From the NCBI GenBank assembly GCA_037013495.1, contig JAZDXN010000026.1, positions 4,030,001-4,094,000 of the forward strand: a stretch of DNA of 64,000 nucleotides, in the 5' to 3' direction. This stretch comes from Hippophae tibetana. Lineage: Eukaryota > Streptophyta > Magnoliopsida > Rosales > Elaeagnaceae. Below the pieces are notes generated by a model that saw nothing but the letters and a program-made list of their open reading frames with translations, did not search any database and was not told the origin of the DNA. Shown here piece by piece: positions 1 through 12,500 of the stretch. A program made the translations under genes and the position numbers. The first letter of the stretch is position 1. Each line of letters begins with the position of its first letter.

Positions 1-3000
1 ATCGAAACCGCTATTATAATATATCAAATCGGAGCTCGTTTCAAATTACACAATATATTTTGGTCCCACCAAGGAAAATCATTTTTCTACCCAAATTAAC
101 ACATTTACTTTACTAAACGAGTGTTTAAAGTTTTTCACGCACCATTTTCATTTTACTTAGTGCTAGTTTAATTCAATAGAGCTATAGAGGAGATATTGGT
201 GCCAACCTAGGGTTGTTTCTTTGTATTTTCAATAAGTCTCTATTCTTCACAAAAAATAAGAGAAGAGAAGAAGAAAGAGGATGTCGTTCACATTTTCTAA
301 AACAACAAAACATTTGGTAAATATGAGTTACAACTTTCAAAGGACATAACTTTTGACTCGGGTATCGAAACCACTATTATAATATATCAAATCGAAGCTC
401 ATATTAAATTACACAATATTTTTTCATCCCGCCAAAGAAAATCGTTTTTGTAACCAAATTACATAGTTTACATGACTTAATGGCTGTTTAAAGTTTGTGA
501 TGCACCATTTTCATTTTTCTTACTTCTGGTTTAATTCAATAGAGCTATATAGGAGATATTGGTGCCGACCTAGGGTTGTTTCTTTACATTTTCAATCAGT
601 CTCTATTCTTCACAAAAAATAAAAGAAGAGAAAAAGAAAGAGGATGTCGTTCACATTTTCTAAAACAACAAAACATTTGGTAAATATGAGTTACAAATTT
701 CAACGGAGATAACTTTTGACTCGGGTATCGAAACCACTATTATAATATATCAAATCGAAGCTCGTATTAAATTACACAATATTTTTTCGTCCCGCCAAAG
801 AAAATCGTTTTTGTAACCAAATTACATAGTTTACATGACTTAATGGCTGTTTAAAGTTTGTGACGCACCATTTTCATTTTTCTTACTTCTGGTTTAATTC
901 AATAGAGCTATGTAGGAGATATTGGTGCCGACCTAGGGTTGTTTCTTTATATTTTCAATCAGTCTCTATTCTTCACAAACAATAAGAGAAGACAAAAAGA
1001 AAGAAGATGTCGTTCACATTTTCAAAAACAACAAAACATTTTGTAAATATGAGTTACAACTTTCAACGGAGATAACTTTTGACTCTGGTATCGAAACCGC
1101 TATTATAATATATCAAATCGGAGCTCGTTTCAAATTACACAATATATTTTGGTCCCACCAAGGAAAATCATTTTTCTACCCAAATTAACCCATTTACTTT
1201 ACTAACCGAGGGTTTAAAGTTTTTCACGCACCATTTTCATTTTACTTAGTGCTAGTTTAATTCAATAGAGCTATAGAGGAGATATTGGTGCCAACCTAGG
1301 GTTGTTTCTTTGTATTTTCAATAAGTCTCTATTCTTCACAAAAAATAAGAGAAGAGAAAAAGAAAGAGGATGTCGTTCACATTTTCAAAATCAACAAAAC
1401 ATTTGGTAAATATGAGTTACAACTTTCAAAGGACATAACTTTTGACTCGGGTATCGAAACCACTATTATAATATCTCAAATCGAAGCTCGTATCAAATTA
1501 CACAATATTTTTTGGTCCCGTCCAAGAAAATCGTTTTTGTAACCAAATTAATTCGTTTACATCACTTAATGGGTATTTAAAGTTTGTGACGTACCATTTT
1601 CATTTTTCTTACTTCTGGTTTAATTCAATAGAGCTATATAGGAGATATTGGTGCCGACCTAGGGTTTTTTCTTTATATTTTCAATCAGTCTCTATTCTTC
1701 ACAAAAAATAAGAGAAGAGAAAAAAAGAGAGGATGTCGTTCACGTTTTCAAAAACAACAAAACATTTTGTAAATATGAGTTACAACATTCAAAAGAGATA
1801 ACTTTTGACTCGGGTATCGAAACCACTATTATAATATATCAAATCGAAGCTCGTATTAAATTACACAATATTTTTTCGTCCCGCCAAAGAAAATCGTTTT
1901 TGTAACCAAATTACATAGTTTACATGACTTAATGGCTGTTTAAAGTTTGTGATGCACCATTTTCATTTTTCTTCTGGTTTAATTCAATAGAGCTATATAG
2001 GAGATATTGGTGCCGACCTAGGGTTGTTTATTTATATTTTCAATCAGTCTCTATTCTTCCCAAAAATTAAGAGAAGAGAAAAAGAAAGAGGATGTCGTTC
2101 ACATTTTCTAAAACCACAAAACATTTGGTAAATATGAGTTACAAATTTCAACGGAGATAACTTTTGACTCGGGTATCGAAACCGCTATTCTAATATATCA
2201 AATCGGAGCTCATTTCAAATTACACAACATGTTTTGGTCCCACCAAGGAAAATAGTTTTTGTAACCAAATTAACATATTTACTTCACTTTCCGAGGGTTT
2301 AAAGTTTTTCACGCACCATTTTCAATTTACTTAGTGCTAATTTAATTCAATAGAGATATAGAGGAGATATTGGTGCCAACCTAGGGTTGTTTCTTTATAT
2401 TTTCAATTAGTCTCTATTCTTCAAGATAAAAAATAAGAGAAGAGAAAAAGAAAGAGGATGTCGTTCACATTTTCAAAATCAACAAAACATTTGGTAAATA
2501 TGAGTTACAAATTTCAACGGAGATAACTTTTGACTCGGGTATCGAAACCACTATTATAATATATGAAATCGAAGCTCGTATTAAATTACACAATATTTTT
2601 TGGTCCCGCCAAAGAAAATCGTTTTTGTACCCCAATTTATTCGTTTACATCACTTAATGGGTGTTTAACGTTTGTGACGCACCATTTTCATTTTTCTTAT
2701 TTCTGGTTTAATTCAATAGAGCTATATAGGAGATATTGGTGCCGACCTAGGGTTGTTTCTTTATATTTTCAATCAGTCAATATTCTTCACAAAAAATAAG
2801 AGAAGAGAAAAAGAAAGAGGATGTCGTTCACATTTTCTAAAACAACAAAACATTTGGTAAATATGAGTTACAACTTTCAAAGGACATAACTTTTGACTCG
2901 GGTATCGAAACCACTATTATAATATATCAAATCGAAGCTCATATTAAATTACACAATATTTTTTCATCCCGCCAAAGAAAATAGTTTTTGTAACCAAATT

Positions 3001-3300
3001 ACATAGTTTACATGACTTAATGGCTGTTTAAAGTTTGTGATGCACCATTTTCATTTTTCTTACTTCTGGTTTAATTCAATAGAGCTATATAGGAGATATT
3101 GGTGCCGACCTAGGGTTGTTTCTTTACATTTTCAATCAGTCTCTATTCTTCACAAAAAATAAGAGAAGAGAAAAAGAAAGAGGATGTCGTTCACATTTTC
3201 TAAAACAACAAAACATTTGGTAAATATGAGTTACAAATTTCAACGGAGATAACTTTTGACTCGGGTATCGAAACCACTATTATAATATATCAAATCGAAG
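1..3300. repeat. Zone 1a: irregular mixture of A and B monomers
   Basis: About nine monomers follow no strict A/B alternation: A-type begins at 1, 1090 and about 2178, with runs of B between. Neighbouring copies differ in the block after 'gtttttgta' and in single bases elsewhere. Monomers from about 364 to 1700 reappear at about 7262-8600, an offset near 6898 bp or 19 monomers. The shared oddity is 'aaataaaagaag' at about 618 and 7516. No gene is seen. Confidence 0.85.
727..1455. repeat. Recurrent two-monomer cassette marked by 'agaagacaaaaag'
   Basis: A B monomer with 'gctatgtaggag', 'cacaaacaataagag', 'gacaaaaag' (991), 'cattttgtaaat' and 'gactctggtatc' is followed by an A monomer with 'tttctaccc', 'tttactttacta' and 'tttgtattttcaataag'. 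The same pair recurs with the marker at 4986, 7889, 13697, 16598 and 19865. Spacings are about 11, 8, 16, 8 and 9 monomers. It is absent to the right of about 20.3 kb. Confidence 0.85.
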
Positions 3301-4840
3301 CTCGTATTAAATTACACAATATTTTTTGGTCCCGTCCAAGAAAATCGTTTTTGTAACCAAATTAATTCGTTTACATCACTTAATGGGTGTTTAAAGTTTG
3401 TGACGTACCATTTTCATTTTTCTTACTTCTGGTTTAATTCAATAGAGCTATATAGGAGATATTGGTGCCGACCTAGGGTTGTTTCTTTATATTTTCAATC
3501 AGTCTCTATTCTTCACAAAAAATAAGAGAAGAGAAAAAGAAAGAGGATGTCGTTCACATTTTCAAAAACAACAAAACATTTTGTAAATATGAGTTACAAC
3601 TTTCAACGGAGATAACTTTTGACTCTGGTATCGAAACCGCTATTATAATATATCAAATCGGAGCTCGTTTCAAATTACACAATATATTTTGGTCCCACCA
3701 AGGAAAATCATTTTTCTACCCAAATTAACACATTTACTTCACTTTCCGAGGGTTTAAAGTTTTTCACGCACAATTTTCATTTTACTTAGTGCTAGTTTAA
3801 TTCAATAGAGCTATAGAGGAGATATTAGTGCCAACCTAGGGTTGTTTCTTTATATTTTCAATTAGTCTCTATTCTTCAAGATAAAAAATAAGAGAAGAGA
3901 AAAAGAAAGAGGATGTCGTTCACATTTTCAAATACAACAAAACATTTGGAAAATATGAGTTACAATTTTCAAAGAACATAACTTTTGACTCGGGTATCGA
4001 AACCACTATTATAATATATCAAATCCAAGCTCGTATTAAATTACACAATATTTTTTGGTCCCGCCAAAGAAAATCGTTTTTGTACCCCAATTTATTCGTT
4101 TACATCACTTAATGGGTGTTTAACGTTTGTGACGCACCATTTTCATTTTTCTTACTTCTGGTTTAATTCAATAGAGCTATATAGTAGATATTGGTGCCGA
4201 CCTAGGGTTGTTTCTTTATATTTTCAATTAGTCTCTATTCTTCACAAAAAATAAGAGAAGAGAAAAAGAAAGAGGATGTCGTTCACATTTTCTAAAACAA
4301 CAAAACATTTGGTAAATATGAGTTACAAATTTCAACGGAGATAACTTTTGACTCGGGTATCGAAACCACTATTATAATATATCAAATCGAAGCTCGTATT
4401 AAATTACACAATATTTTTTCGTCCCGCCAAAGAAAATCGTTTTTGTACCCAAATTTATTGGTTTACATCATTTAATGGGTGTTTAAAGTTTATGACGCAC
4501 CATTTTCATTTTTCTTACTTCTGGTTTAATTCAATAGAGCTATATAGGAGATATTGGTGCCGACCTAGGGTTGTTTCTTTATATTTTCAATCAGTCAATA
4601 TTCTTCACAAAAAATAAGAAAAGAGAAAAAGAAAGAGGATGTCGTTCACATTTTCTAAAACAACAAAACATTTGGTAAATATGAGTTACAACTTTCAAAG
4701 GACATAACTTTTGACTCGGGTATCGAAACCACTATTATAATATATCAAATTGAAGCTCGTATTAAATTACACAATATTTTTTCGTCCCGCCAAAGAAAAT
4801 CGTTTTTGTAACCAAATTACATAGTTTACATGACTTAATG
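3300..4840. repeat. Left copy of a four-monomer block duplicated 14 monomers away
   Basis: This block carries the rare combination 'gatattagtgcc', 'cttcaagataaaa' (the g before 'ataaaa' at 3880), 'ggaaaatatgag' and 'caaatccaagc'. The same order of variants recurs at about 8400-9920, with the marker at 8964, an offset of 5084 bp or about 14 monomers. The match ends near 4836/9920, where the variable block switches from 'aatggctg' to 'aatgggtg'. Boundaries are approximate. Confidence 0.75.
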
Positions 4841-7800
4841 GCTGTTTAAAGTTTGTGACGCACCATTTTCATTTTTCTTACTTCTGGTTTAATTCAATAG
4901 AGCTATGTAGGAGATATTGGTGCCGACCTAGGGTTGTTTCTTTATATTTTCAATCAGTCTCTATTCTTCACAAACAATAAGAGAAGACAAAAAGAAAGAG
5001 GATGTCGTTCACATTTTCAAAAACAACAAAACATTTTGTAAATATGAGTTACAACTTTCAACGGAGATAACTTTTGACTCTGGTATCGAAACCGCTATTA
5101 TAATATATCAAATCGGAGCTCGTTTCAAATTACACAATATATTTTGGTCCCACCAAGGAAAATCATTTTTCTACCCAAATTAACACATTTACTTTACTAA
5201 CCGAGAGTTTAAAGTTTTTCACGCACCATTTTCATTTTACTTAGTGCTAGTTTAATTCAATAGAGCTATAGAGGAGATATTGGTGCCAACCTAGGGTTGT
5301 TTCTTTGTATTTTCAATAAGTCTCTATTCTTCACAAAAAATAAGAGAAGAGAAAAAGAAAGAGGATGTCGTTCACATTTTCAAAATCTACAAAACATTTG
5401 GTAAATATGAGTTACAACTTTCAAAGGACATAACTTTTGACTCGGGTATCGAAACCACTATTATAATATATCAAATCGAAGCTCATATTAAATTACACAA
5501 TATTTTTTCATCCCGCCAAAGAAAATCGTTTTTGTAACCAAATTACATAGTTTACATGACTTAATGGCTGTTTAAAGTTTGTGATGCACCATTTTCATTT
5601 TTCTTACTTCTGGTTTAATTCAATAGAGCTATATAGGAGATATTGGTGCCGACCTAGGGTTGTTTCTTTACATTTTCAATCAGCCAATATTCTTCACAAA
5701 AAATAAGAGAAGAGAAAAAGAAAGAGGATGTCGTTCACATTTTCTAAAACAACAAAACATTTGGTAAATAGGAGTTACAAATTTCAACGGAGATAACTTT
5801 TGACTCGGGTATCGAAACCGCTATTATAATATATCAAATCGGAGCTCGTTTCAAATTACACAATATGTTTTGGTCCCACCAAAGAAAATAGTTTTTGTAC
5901 CCAAATTTTTTCCTTTACATCACTTAATGGGTGTTTAAAGTTTGTGACGCACCATTTTCATTTTTCTTACTTCTGGTTTAATTCAATAGAGCTATGTAGG
6001 AGATATTGGTGCCGACCTAGGATTGTTTCTTTATATTTTCAATCAGTCTCTATTCTTCACAAACAATAAGAGAAGAGAAAAAGAAAGAGGATGTCGTTCA
6101 CATTTTCAAAAACAACAAAACATTTTGTAAATATGAGTTACAACTTTCAACGGAGATAACTTTGGACTCTGGTATCGAAACCGCTATTATAATATATCAA
6201 ATCGGAACTCGTTCCAAATTACACAATATATTTTGGTCCCACCAAGGAAAATCATTTTTGTACCCAAATTAACACATTTACTTTACTAACCAAGGGTTTA
6301 AAGTTTGTGACGCACCATTTTCATTTTACTTAGTGCTAGTTTAATTCAATAGAGCTATGTAGGAGATATTGGTGCCGACCTAGGGTTGTTTCTTTATATT
6401 TTCAATCAGTCAATATTCTTCACAAAAAATAAGAGAAGAGAAAAAGAAAGAGGATGTCGTTCACATTTTCTAAAACAACAAAACATTTGGTAAATATGAG
6501 TTACAACTTTCAAAGGACATAACTTTTGACTCGGGTATCGAAACCACTATTATAATATATCAAATCGAAGCTCATATTAAATTACACAATATTTTTTCAT
6601 CCCGCCAAAGAAAATCGTTTTTGTAACCAAATTACATAGTTTACATGACTTAATGGCTGTTTAAAGTTTGTGATGCACCATTTTCATTTTTCTTACTTCT
6701 AGTTTAATTCAATAGAGCTATATAGGAGATATTGGTGCCGACCTAGGGTTGTTTCTTTACATTTTCAATCAGTCAATATTCTTCACAAAAAATAAGAGAA
6801 GAGAAAAAGAAAGAGGATGTCGTTCACATTTTCTAAAACAACAAAACATTTGGTAAATATGAGTTACAACTTTCAAAGGACATAACTTTTGACTCGGGTA
6901 TCGAAACCACTATTATAATATATCAAATCGAAGCTCATATTAAATTACACAATATTTTTTCATCCCGCCAAAGAAAATCGTTTTTGTAACCAAATTACAT
7001 AGTTTACATGACTTAATGCTGTTTAAAGTTTGTGATGCACCATTTTCATTTTTCTTACTTCTGGTTTAATTCAATAGAGCTATATAGGAGATATTGGTGC
7101 CGACCTAGGGTTGTTTCTTTACATTTTCAATCAGTCTCTATTCTTCACAAAAAAGAAGAGAAGAGAAAAAGAAAGAGGATGTCGTTCACATTTTCTAAAA
7201 CAACAAAACATTTGGTAAATATGAGTAAAAACTTTCAAAGGACATAACTTTTGACTCGGGTATCGAAACCACTATTATAATATATCAAATCGAAGCTCAT
7301 ATTAAATTACACAATATTTTTTCATCCCGCCAAAGAAAATCGTTTTTGTAACCAAATTACATAGTTTACATGACTTAATGGCTGTTTAAAGTTTGTGATG
7401 CACCATTTTCATTTTTCTTACTTCTGGTTTAATTCAATAGAGCTATATAGGAGATATTGGTGCCGACCTAGGGTTGTTTCTTTACATTTTCAATCAGTCT
7501 CTATTCTTCACAAAAAATAAAAGAAGAGAAAAAGAAAGAGGATGTCGTTCACATTTTCTAAAACAACAAAACATTTGGTAAATATGAGTTACAAATTTCA
7601 ACGGAGATAACTTTTGACTCGGGTATCGAAACCACTATTATAATATATCAAATCGAAGCTCGTATTAAATTACACAATATTTTTTCGTCCCGCCAAAGAA
7701 AATCGTTTTTGTAACCAAATTACATAGTTTACATTACTTAATGGCTGTTTAAAGTTTGTGACGCACCATTTTCATTTTTCTTACTTCTGGTTTAATTCAA

Positions 7801-8400
7801 TAGAGCTATGTAGGAGATATTGGTGCCGACCTAGGGTTGTTTCTTTATATTTTCAATCAGTCTCTATTCTTCACAAACAATAAGAGAAGACAAAAAGAAA
7901 GAGGATGTCGTTCACATTTTCAAAAACAACAAAACATTTTGTAAATATGAGTTACAACTTTCAACGGAGATAACTTTTGACTCTGGTATCGAAACCGCTA
8001 TTATAATATATCAAATCGGAGCTCGTTTCAAATTACACAATATATTTTGGTCCCACCAAGGAAAATCATTTTTCTACCCAAATTAACACATTTACTTTAC
8101 TAACCGAGGGTTTAAAGTTTTTCACGCACCATTTTCATTTTACTTAGTGCTAGTTTAATTCAATAGAGCTATAGAGGAGATATTGGTGCCAACCTAGGGT
8201 TGTTTCTTTGTATTTTCAATAAGTCTCTATTCTTCACAAAAAATAAGAGAAGAGAAAAAGAAAGAGGATGTCGTTGACATTTTCAAAATCTACAAAACAT
8301 TTGGTAAATATGAGTTACAACTTTCAAAGGACATAACTTTTGACTCGGGTATCGAAACCACAATTATAATATATCAAATCGAAGCTCGTATCAAATTACA
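4840..8400. repeat. Zone 1b: mixed A/B monomers including a tandem one-monomer amplification
   Basis: About ten monomers. From about 6500 to 7620, three successive B monomers share 'gctcatatt' and 'tttttcatcccgcc', so one 363-bp monomer was copied in place. The second of them has lost one g ('cttaatgctg' near 7018). A monomers at about 5.08 and 7.98 kb belong to the cassette marked by 'agaagacaaaaag' at 4986 and 7889. The monomer beginning near 5817 is an A/B chimera. No gene is seen. Confidence 0.8.
5817..6180. repeat. A/B chimeric monomer
   Basis: The first quarter is family A ('accgctatt', 'cggagctcgtttc', 'ttttggtcccacc'), and the rest is family B ('cacttaatgggtg', 'cttacttctggttt', 'gccgacc'). 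The switch falls in the variable block near 5880-5910, which has the private run 'ttttttcctttac'. Very similar chimeras begin near 13.07, 15.61, 23.60, 23.96 and 25.42 kb. One exchange event was therefore probably spread by later duplication. Confidence 0.8.
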
Positions 8401-9920
8401 CAATATTTTTTGGTCCCGTCCAAGAAAATCGTTTTTGTAACCAAATTAATTCGTTTACATCACTTAATGGGTGTTTAAAGTTTGTGACGTACCATTTTCA
8501 TTTTTCTTACTTCTGGTTTAATTCAATAGAGCTATATAGGAGATATTGGTGCCGACCTAGGGTTGTTTCTTTATATTTTCAATCAGTCTCTATTCTTCAC
8601 AAAAAATAAGAGAAGAGAAAAAGAAAGAGGATGTCGTTCACATTTTCAAAAACAACAAAACATTTTGTAAATATGAGTTACAACTTTCAACGGAGATAAC
8701 TTTTGACTCTGGTATCGAAACCGCTATTATAATATATCAAATCGGAGCTCGTTTCAAATTACACAATATATTTTGGTCCCACCAAGGAAAATCATTTTTC
8801 TACCCAAATTAACACATTTACTTCACTTTCCGAGGGTTTAAAGTTTTTCACGCACAATTTTCATTTTACTTAGTGCTAGTTTAATTCAATAGAGCTATAG
8901 AGGAGATATTAGTGCCAACCTAGGGTTGTTTCTTTATATTTTCAATTAGTCTCTATTCTTCAAGATAAAAAATAAGAGAAGAGAAAAAGAAAGAGGATGT
9001 CGTTCACATTTTCAAATACAACAAAACATTTGGAAAATATGAGTTACAATTTTCAAAGAACATAACTTTTAACTCGGGTATCGAAACCACTATTATAATA
9101 TATCAAATCCAAGCTCGTATTAAATTACACAATATTTTTTGGTCCCGCCAAAGAAAGTCGTTTTTGTACCCCAATTTATTCGTTTACATCACTTAATGGG
9201 TGTTTAACGTTTGTGACGCACCATTTTCATTTTTCTTACTTCTGGTTTAATTCAATAGAGCTATATAGTAGATATTGGTGCCGACCTAAGGTTGTTTCAT
9301 TATATTTTCAATCAGTCTCTATTCTTCACAAAAAATAAGAGAAGAGAAAAAGAAAGAGGATGTCGTTCACATTTTCTAAAACAACAAAACATTTGGTAAA
9401 TATGAGTTACAAATTTCAACGGAGATAACTTTTGACTCGGGTATCGAAACCACTATTATAATATATCAAATCGAAGCTCGTATTAAATTACACAATATTT
9501 TTTCGTCCCGCCAAAGAAAATCGTTTTTGTACCCAAATTTATTGGTTTACATCATTTAATGGGTGTTTAAAGTTTATGACGCACCATTTTCATTTTTCTT
9601 AATTCTGGTTTAATTCAATAGAGCTATATAGGAGATATTGGTGCCGACCTAGGGTTGTTTCTTTATATTTTCAATCAGTCAATATTCTTCACAAAAAATA
9701 AGAAAAGAGAAAAAGAAAGAGGATGTCGTTCACATTTTCTAAAACAACAAAACTTTTGGTAAATATGAGTTACAACTTTCAAAGGACATAACTTTTGACT
9801 CGGGTATCGAAACCACTATTATAATATATCAAATTGAAGCTCGTATTAAATTACAGAATATTTTTTCGTCCCGCCAAAGAAAATCGTTTTTGTAACCAAA
9901 TTACATAGTTTACATGACTT
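8400..9920. repeat. Right copy of the 14-monomer-offset block
   Basis: This block repeats about 3300-4840 with the same order of rare variants ('gatattagtgcc', 'caagataaaa' with the g at 8964, 'caaatccaagc', 'ttggtttacatcattt'). It has a few private changes, such as 'tttaactcggg' near 9069 and 'cctaaggttgtttcatt' near 9287. Being identical in order but not in every base, it is not a very recent copy. Confidence 0.75.
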
Positions 9921-12500
9921 AATGGGTGTTTAACGTTTGTGACGCACCATTTTCATTTTTCTTACTTCTGGTTTAATTCAATAGAGCTATATAGTAGATA
10001 TTGGTGCCGACCTAGGGTTGTTTCTTTATATTTTCAATCAGTCTCTATTCTTCACAAAAAATAAGAGAAGAGAAAAAGAAAGAGGATGTCGTTCACATTT
10101 TCTAAAACAACAAAACATTTGGTAAATATGAGTTACAAATTTCAACGGAGATAACTTTTGACTCGGGTATCGAAACCACTATTATAATATATCAAATTGA
10201 AGCTCGTATTAAATTACAGAATATTTTTTCGTCCCGCCAAAGAAAATCGATTTTGTAACCAAATTACATAGTTTACATGACTTAATGGCTGTTTAAAGTT
10301 TGTGATGCAAAATTTTCATTTTTCTTACTTCTCGTTTAATTCAATAGAGCTATATAGGAGATATTGGTGCCGACCTAGGGTTGTTTCATTATATTTTCAA
10401 TCAGTCTCTATTCTTCACAAAAAATAAGAGAAGAGAAAAAGAAAAAGGATGTCGTTCACATTTTCTAAAACAACAAAACATTTGGTAAATATGAGTTACA
10501 AATTTCAACGGAGATAACTTTTGACTCGGGTATCGAAACCACTATTATAATATATCAAATTGAAGCTCGTATTAAATTACAGAATATTTTTTCGTCCCGC
10601 CAAAGAAAATCGTTTTTGTACCCAAATTTATTGGTTTACATCATTTAATGGGTGTTTAAAGTTTATGACGCACCATTTTCATTTTTCTTAATTCTGGTTT
10701 AATTCAATAGAGCTATATAGGAGATATTGGTGCCGACCTAGGGTTGTTTCTTTATATTTTCAATCAGTCAATATTCTTCACAAAAAATAAGAAAAGAGAA
10801 AAAGAAAGAGGATGTCGTTCACATTTTCTAAAACAACAAAACTTTTGGTAAATATGAGTTACAACTTTCAAAGGACATAACTTTTGACTCGGGTATCGAA
10901 ACCACTATTATAATATATCAAATTGAAGCTCGTATTAAATTACAGAATATTTTTTCGTCCCGCCAAAGAAAATCGTTTTTGTAACCAAATTACATAGTTT
11001 ACATGACTTAATGGGTGTTTAACGTTTGTGACGCACCATTTTCATTTTTCTTACTTCTGGTTTAATTCAATAGAGCTATATAGTAGATATTGGTGCCGAC
11101 CTAGGGTTGTTTCTTTATATTTTCAATCAGTCTCTATTCTTCACAAAAAATAAGAGAAGAGAAAAAGAAAGAGGATGTCGTTCACATTTTCTAAAACAAC
11201 AAAACATTTGGTAAATATGAGTTACAAATTTCAACGGAGATAACTTTTGACTCGGGTATCGAAACCACTATTATAATATATCAAATTGAAGCTCGTATTA
11301 AATTACAGAATATTTTTTCGTCCCGCCAAAGAAAATCGATTTTGTAACCAAATTACATAGTTTACATGACTTAATGGCTGTTTAAAGTTTGTGATGCAAA
11401 ATTTTTATTTTTCTTACTTCTCGTTTAATTCAATAGAGCTATATAGGAGATATTGGTGCCGACCTAGGGTTGTTTCATTATATTTTCAATCAGTCTCTAT
11501 TCTTCACAAAAAATAAGAGAAGAGAAAAAGAAAAAGGATGTCGTTCACATTTTCTAAAACAACAAAACATTTGGTAAATATGAGTTACAAATTTCAACGG
11601 AGATAACTTTTGACTCGGGTATCGAAACCACTATTATAATATATCAAATTGAAGCTCGTATTAAATTACAGAATATTTTTTCGTCCCGCCAAAGAAAATC
11701 GTTTTTGTAACCAAATTACATAGTTTACATGACTTAATGGGTGTTTAACGTTTGTGACGCACCATTTTCATTTTTCTTACTTCTGGTTTAATTCAATAGA
11801 GCTATATAGTAGATATTGGTGCCGACCTAGGGTTGTTTCTTTATATTTTCAATCAGTCTCTATTCTTCACAAAAAATAAGAGAAGAGAAAAAGAAAGAGG
11901 ATGTCGTTCACATTTTCTAAAACAACAAAACATTTGGTAAATATGAGTTACAAATTTCAACGGAGATAACTTTTGACTCGGGTATCGAAACCACTATTAT
12001 AATATATCAAATCGAAGCTCGTATTAAATTACACAATATTTTTTCGTCCCGCCAAAGAAAATCGTTTTTGTACCCAAATTTATTGGTTTACATCATTTAA
12101 TGGGTGTTTAAAGTTTATGACGCACCATTTTCATTTTTCTTACTTCTGGTTTAATTCAATAGAGCTATATAGGAGATATTGGTGCCGACCTAGGGTTGTT
12201 TCTTTATATTTTCAATCACTCAATATTCTTCACAAAAAATAAGAAAAGAGAAAAAGAAAGAGGATGTCGTTCACATTTTCTAAAACAACAAAACATTTGG
12301 TAAATATGAGTTACAACTTTCAAAGGACATAACTTTTGACTCGGGTATCGAAACCACTATTATAATATATCAAATTGAAGCTCGTATTAAATTACAGAAT
12401 ATTTTTTCGTCCCGCCAAAGAAAATCGATTTTGTAACCAAATTACATAGTTTACATGACTTAATGGCTGTTTAAAGTTTGTGATGCAAAATTTTCATTTT
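9600..12500. repeat. Trimer (1089 bp) tandem duplications
   Basis: Paired markers are exactly 1089 bp apart. 'aattctgg' lies at 9601 and 10690, and 'cgattttgtaacc' lies at 10248, 11337 and 12426. Each trimer holds a 'ttggtttac' monomer, a 'taaccaaattacatag...aatgggtg' monomer and a 'cgatttt...gatgcaaaa' monomer. In the third round the order of the first two is altered, so that round is a recombined copy. All monomers here are B-like, and most share 'aaattgaagc' and 'ttacagaat'. Confidence 0.85.
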
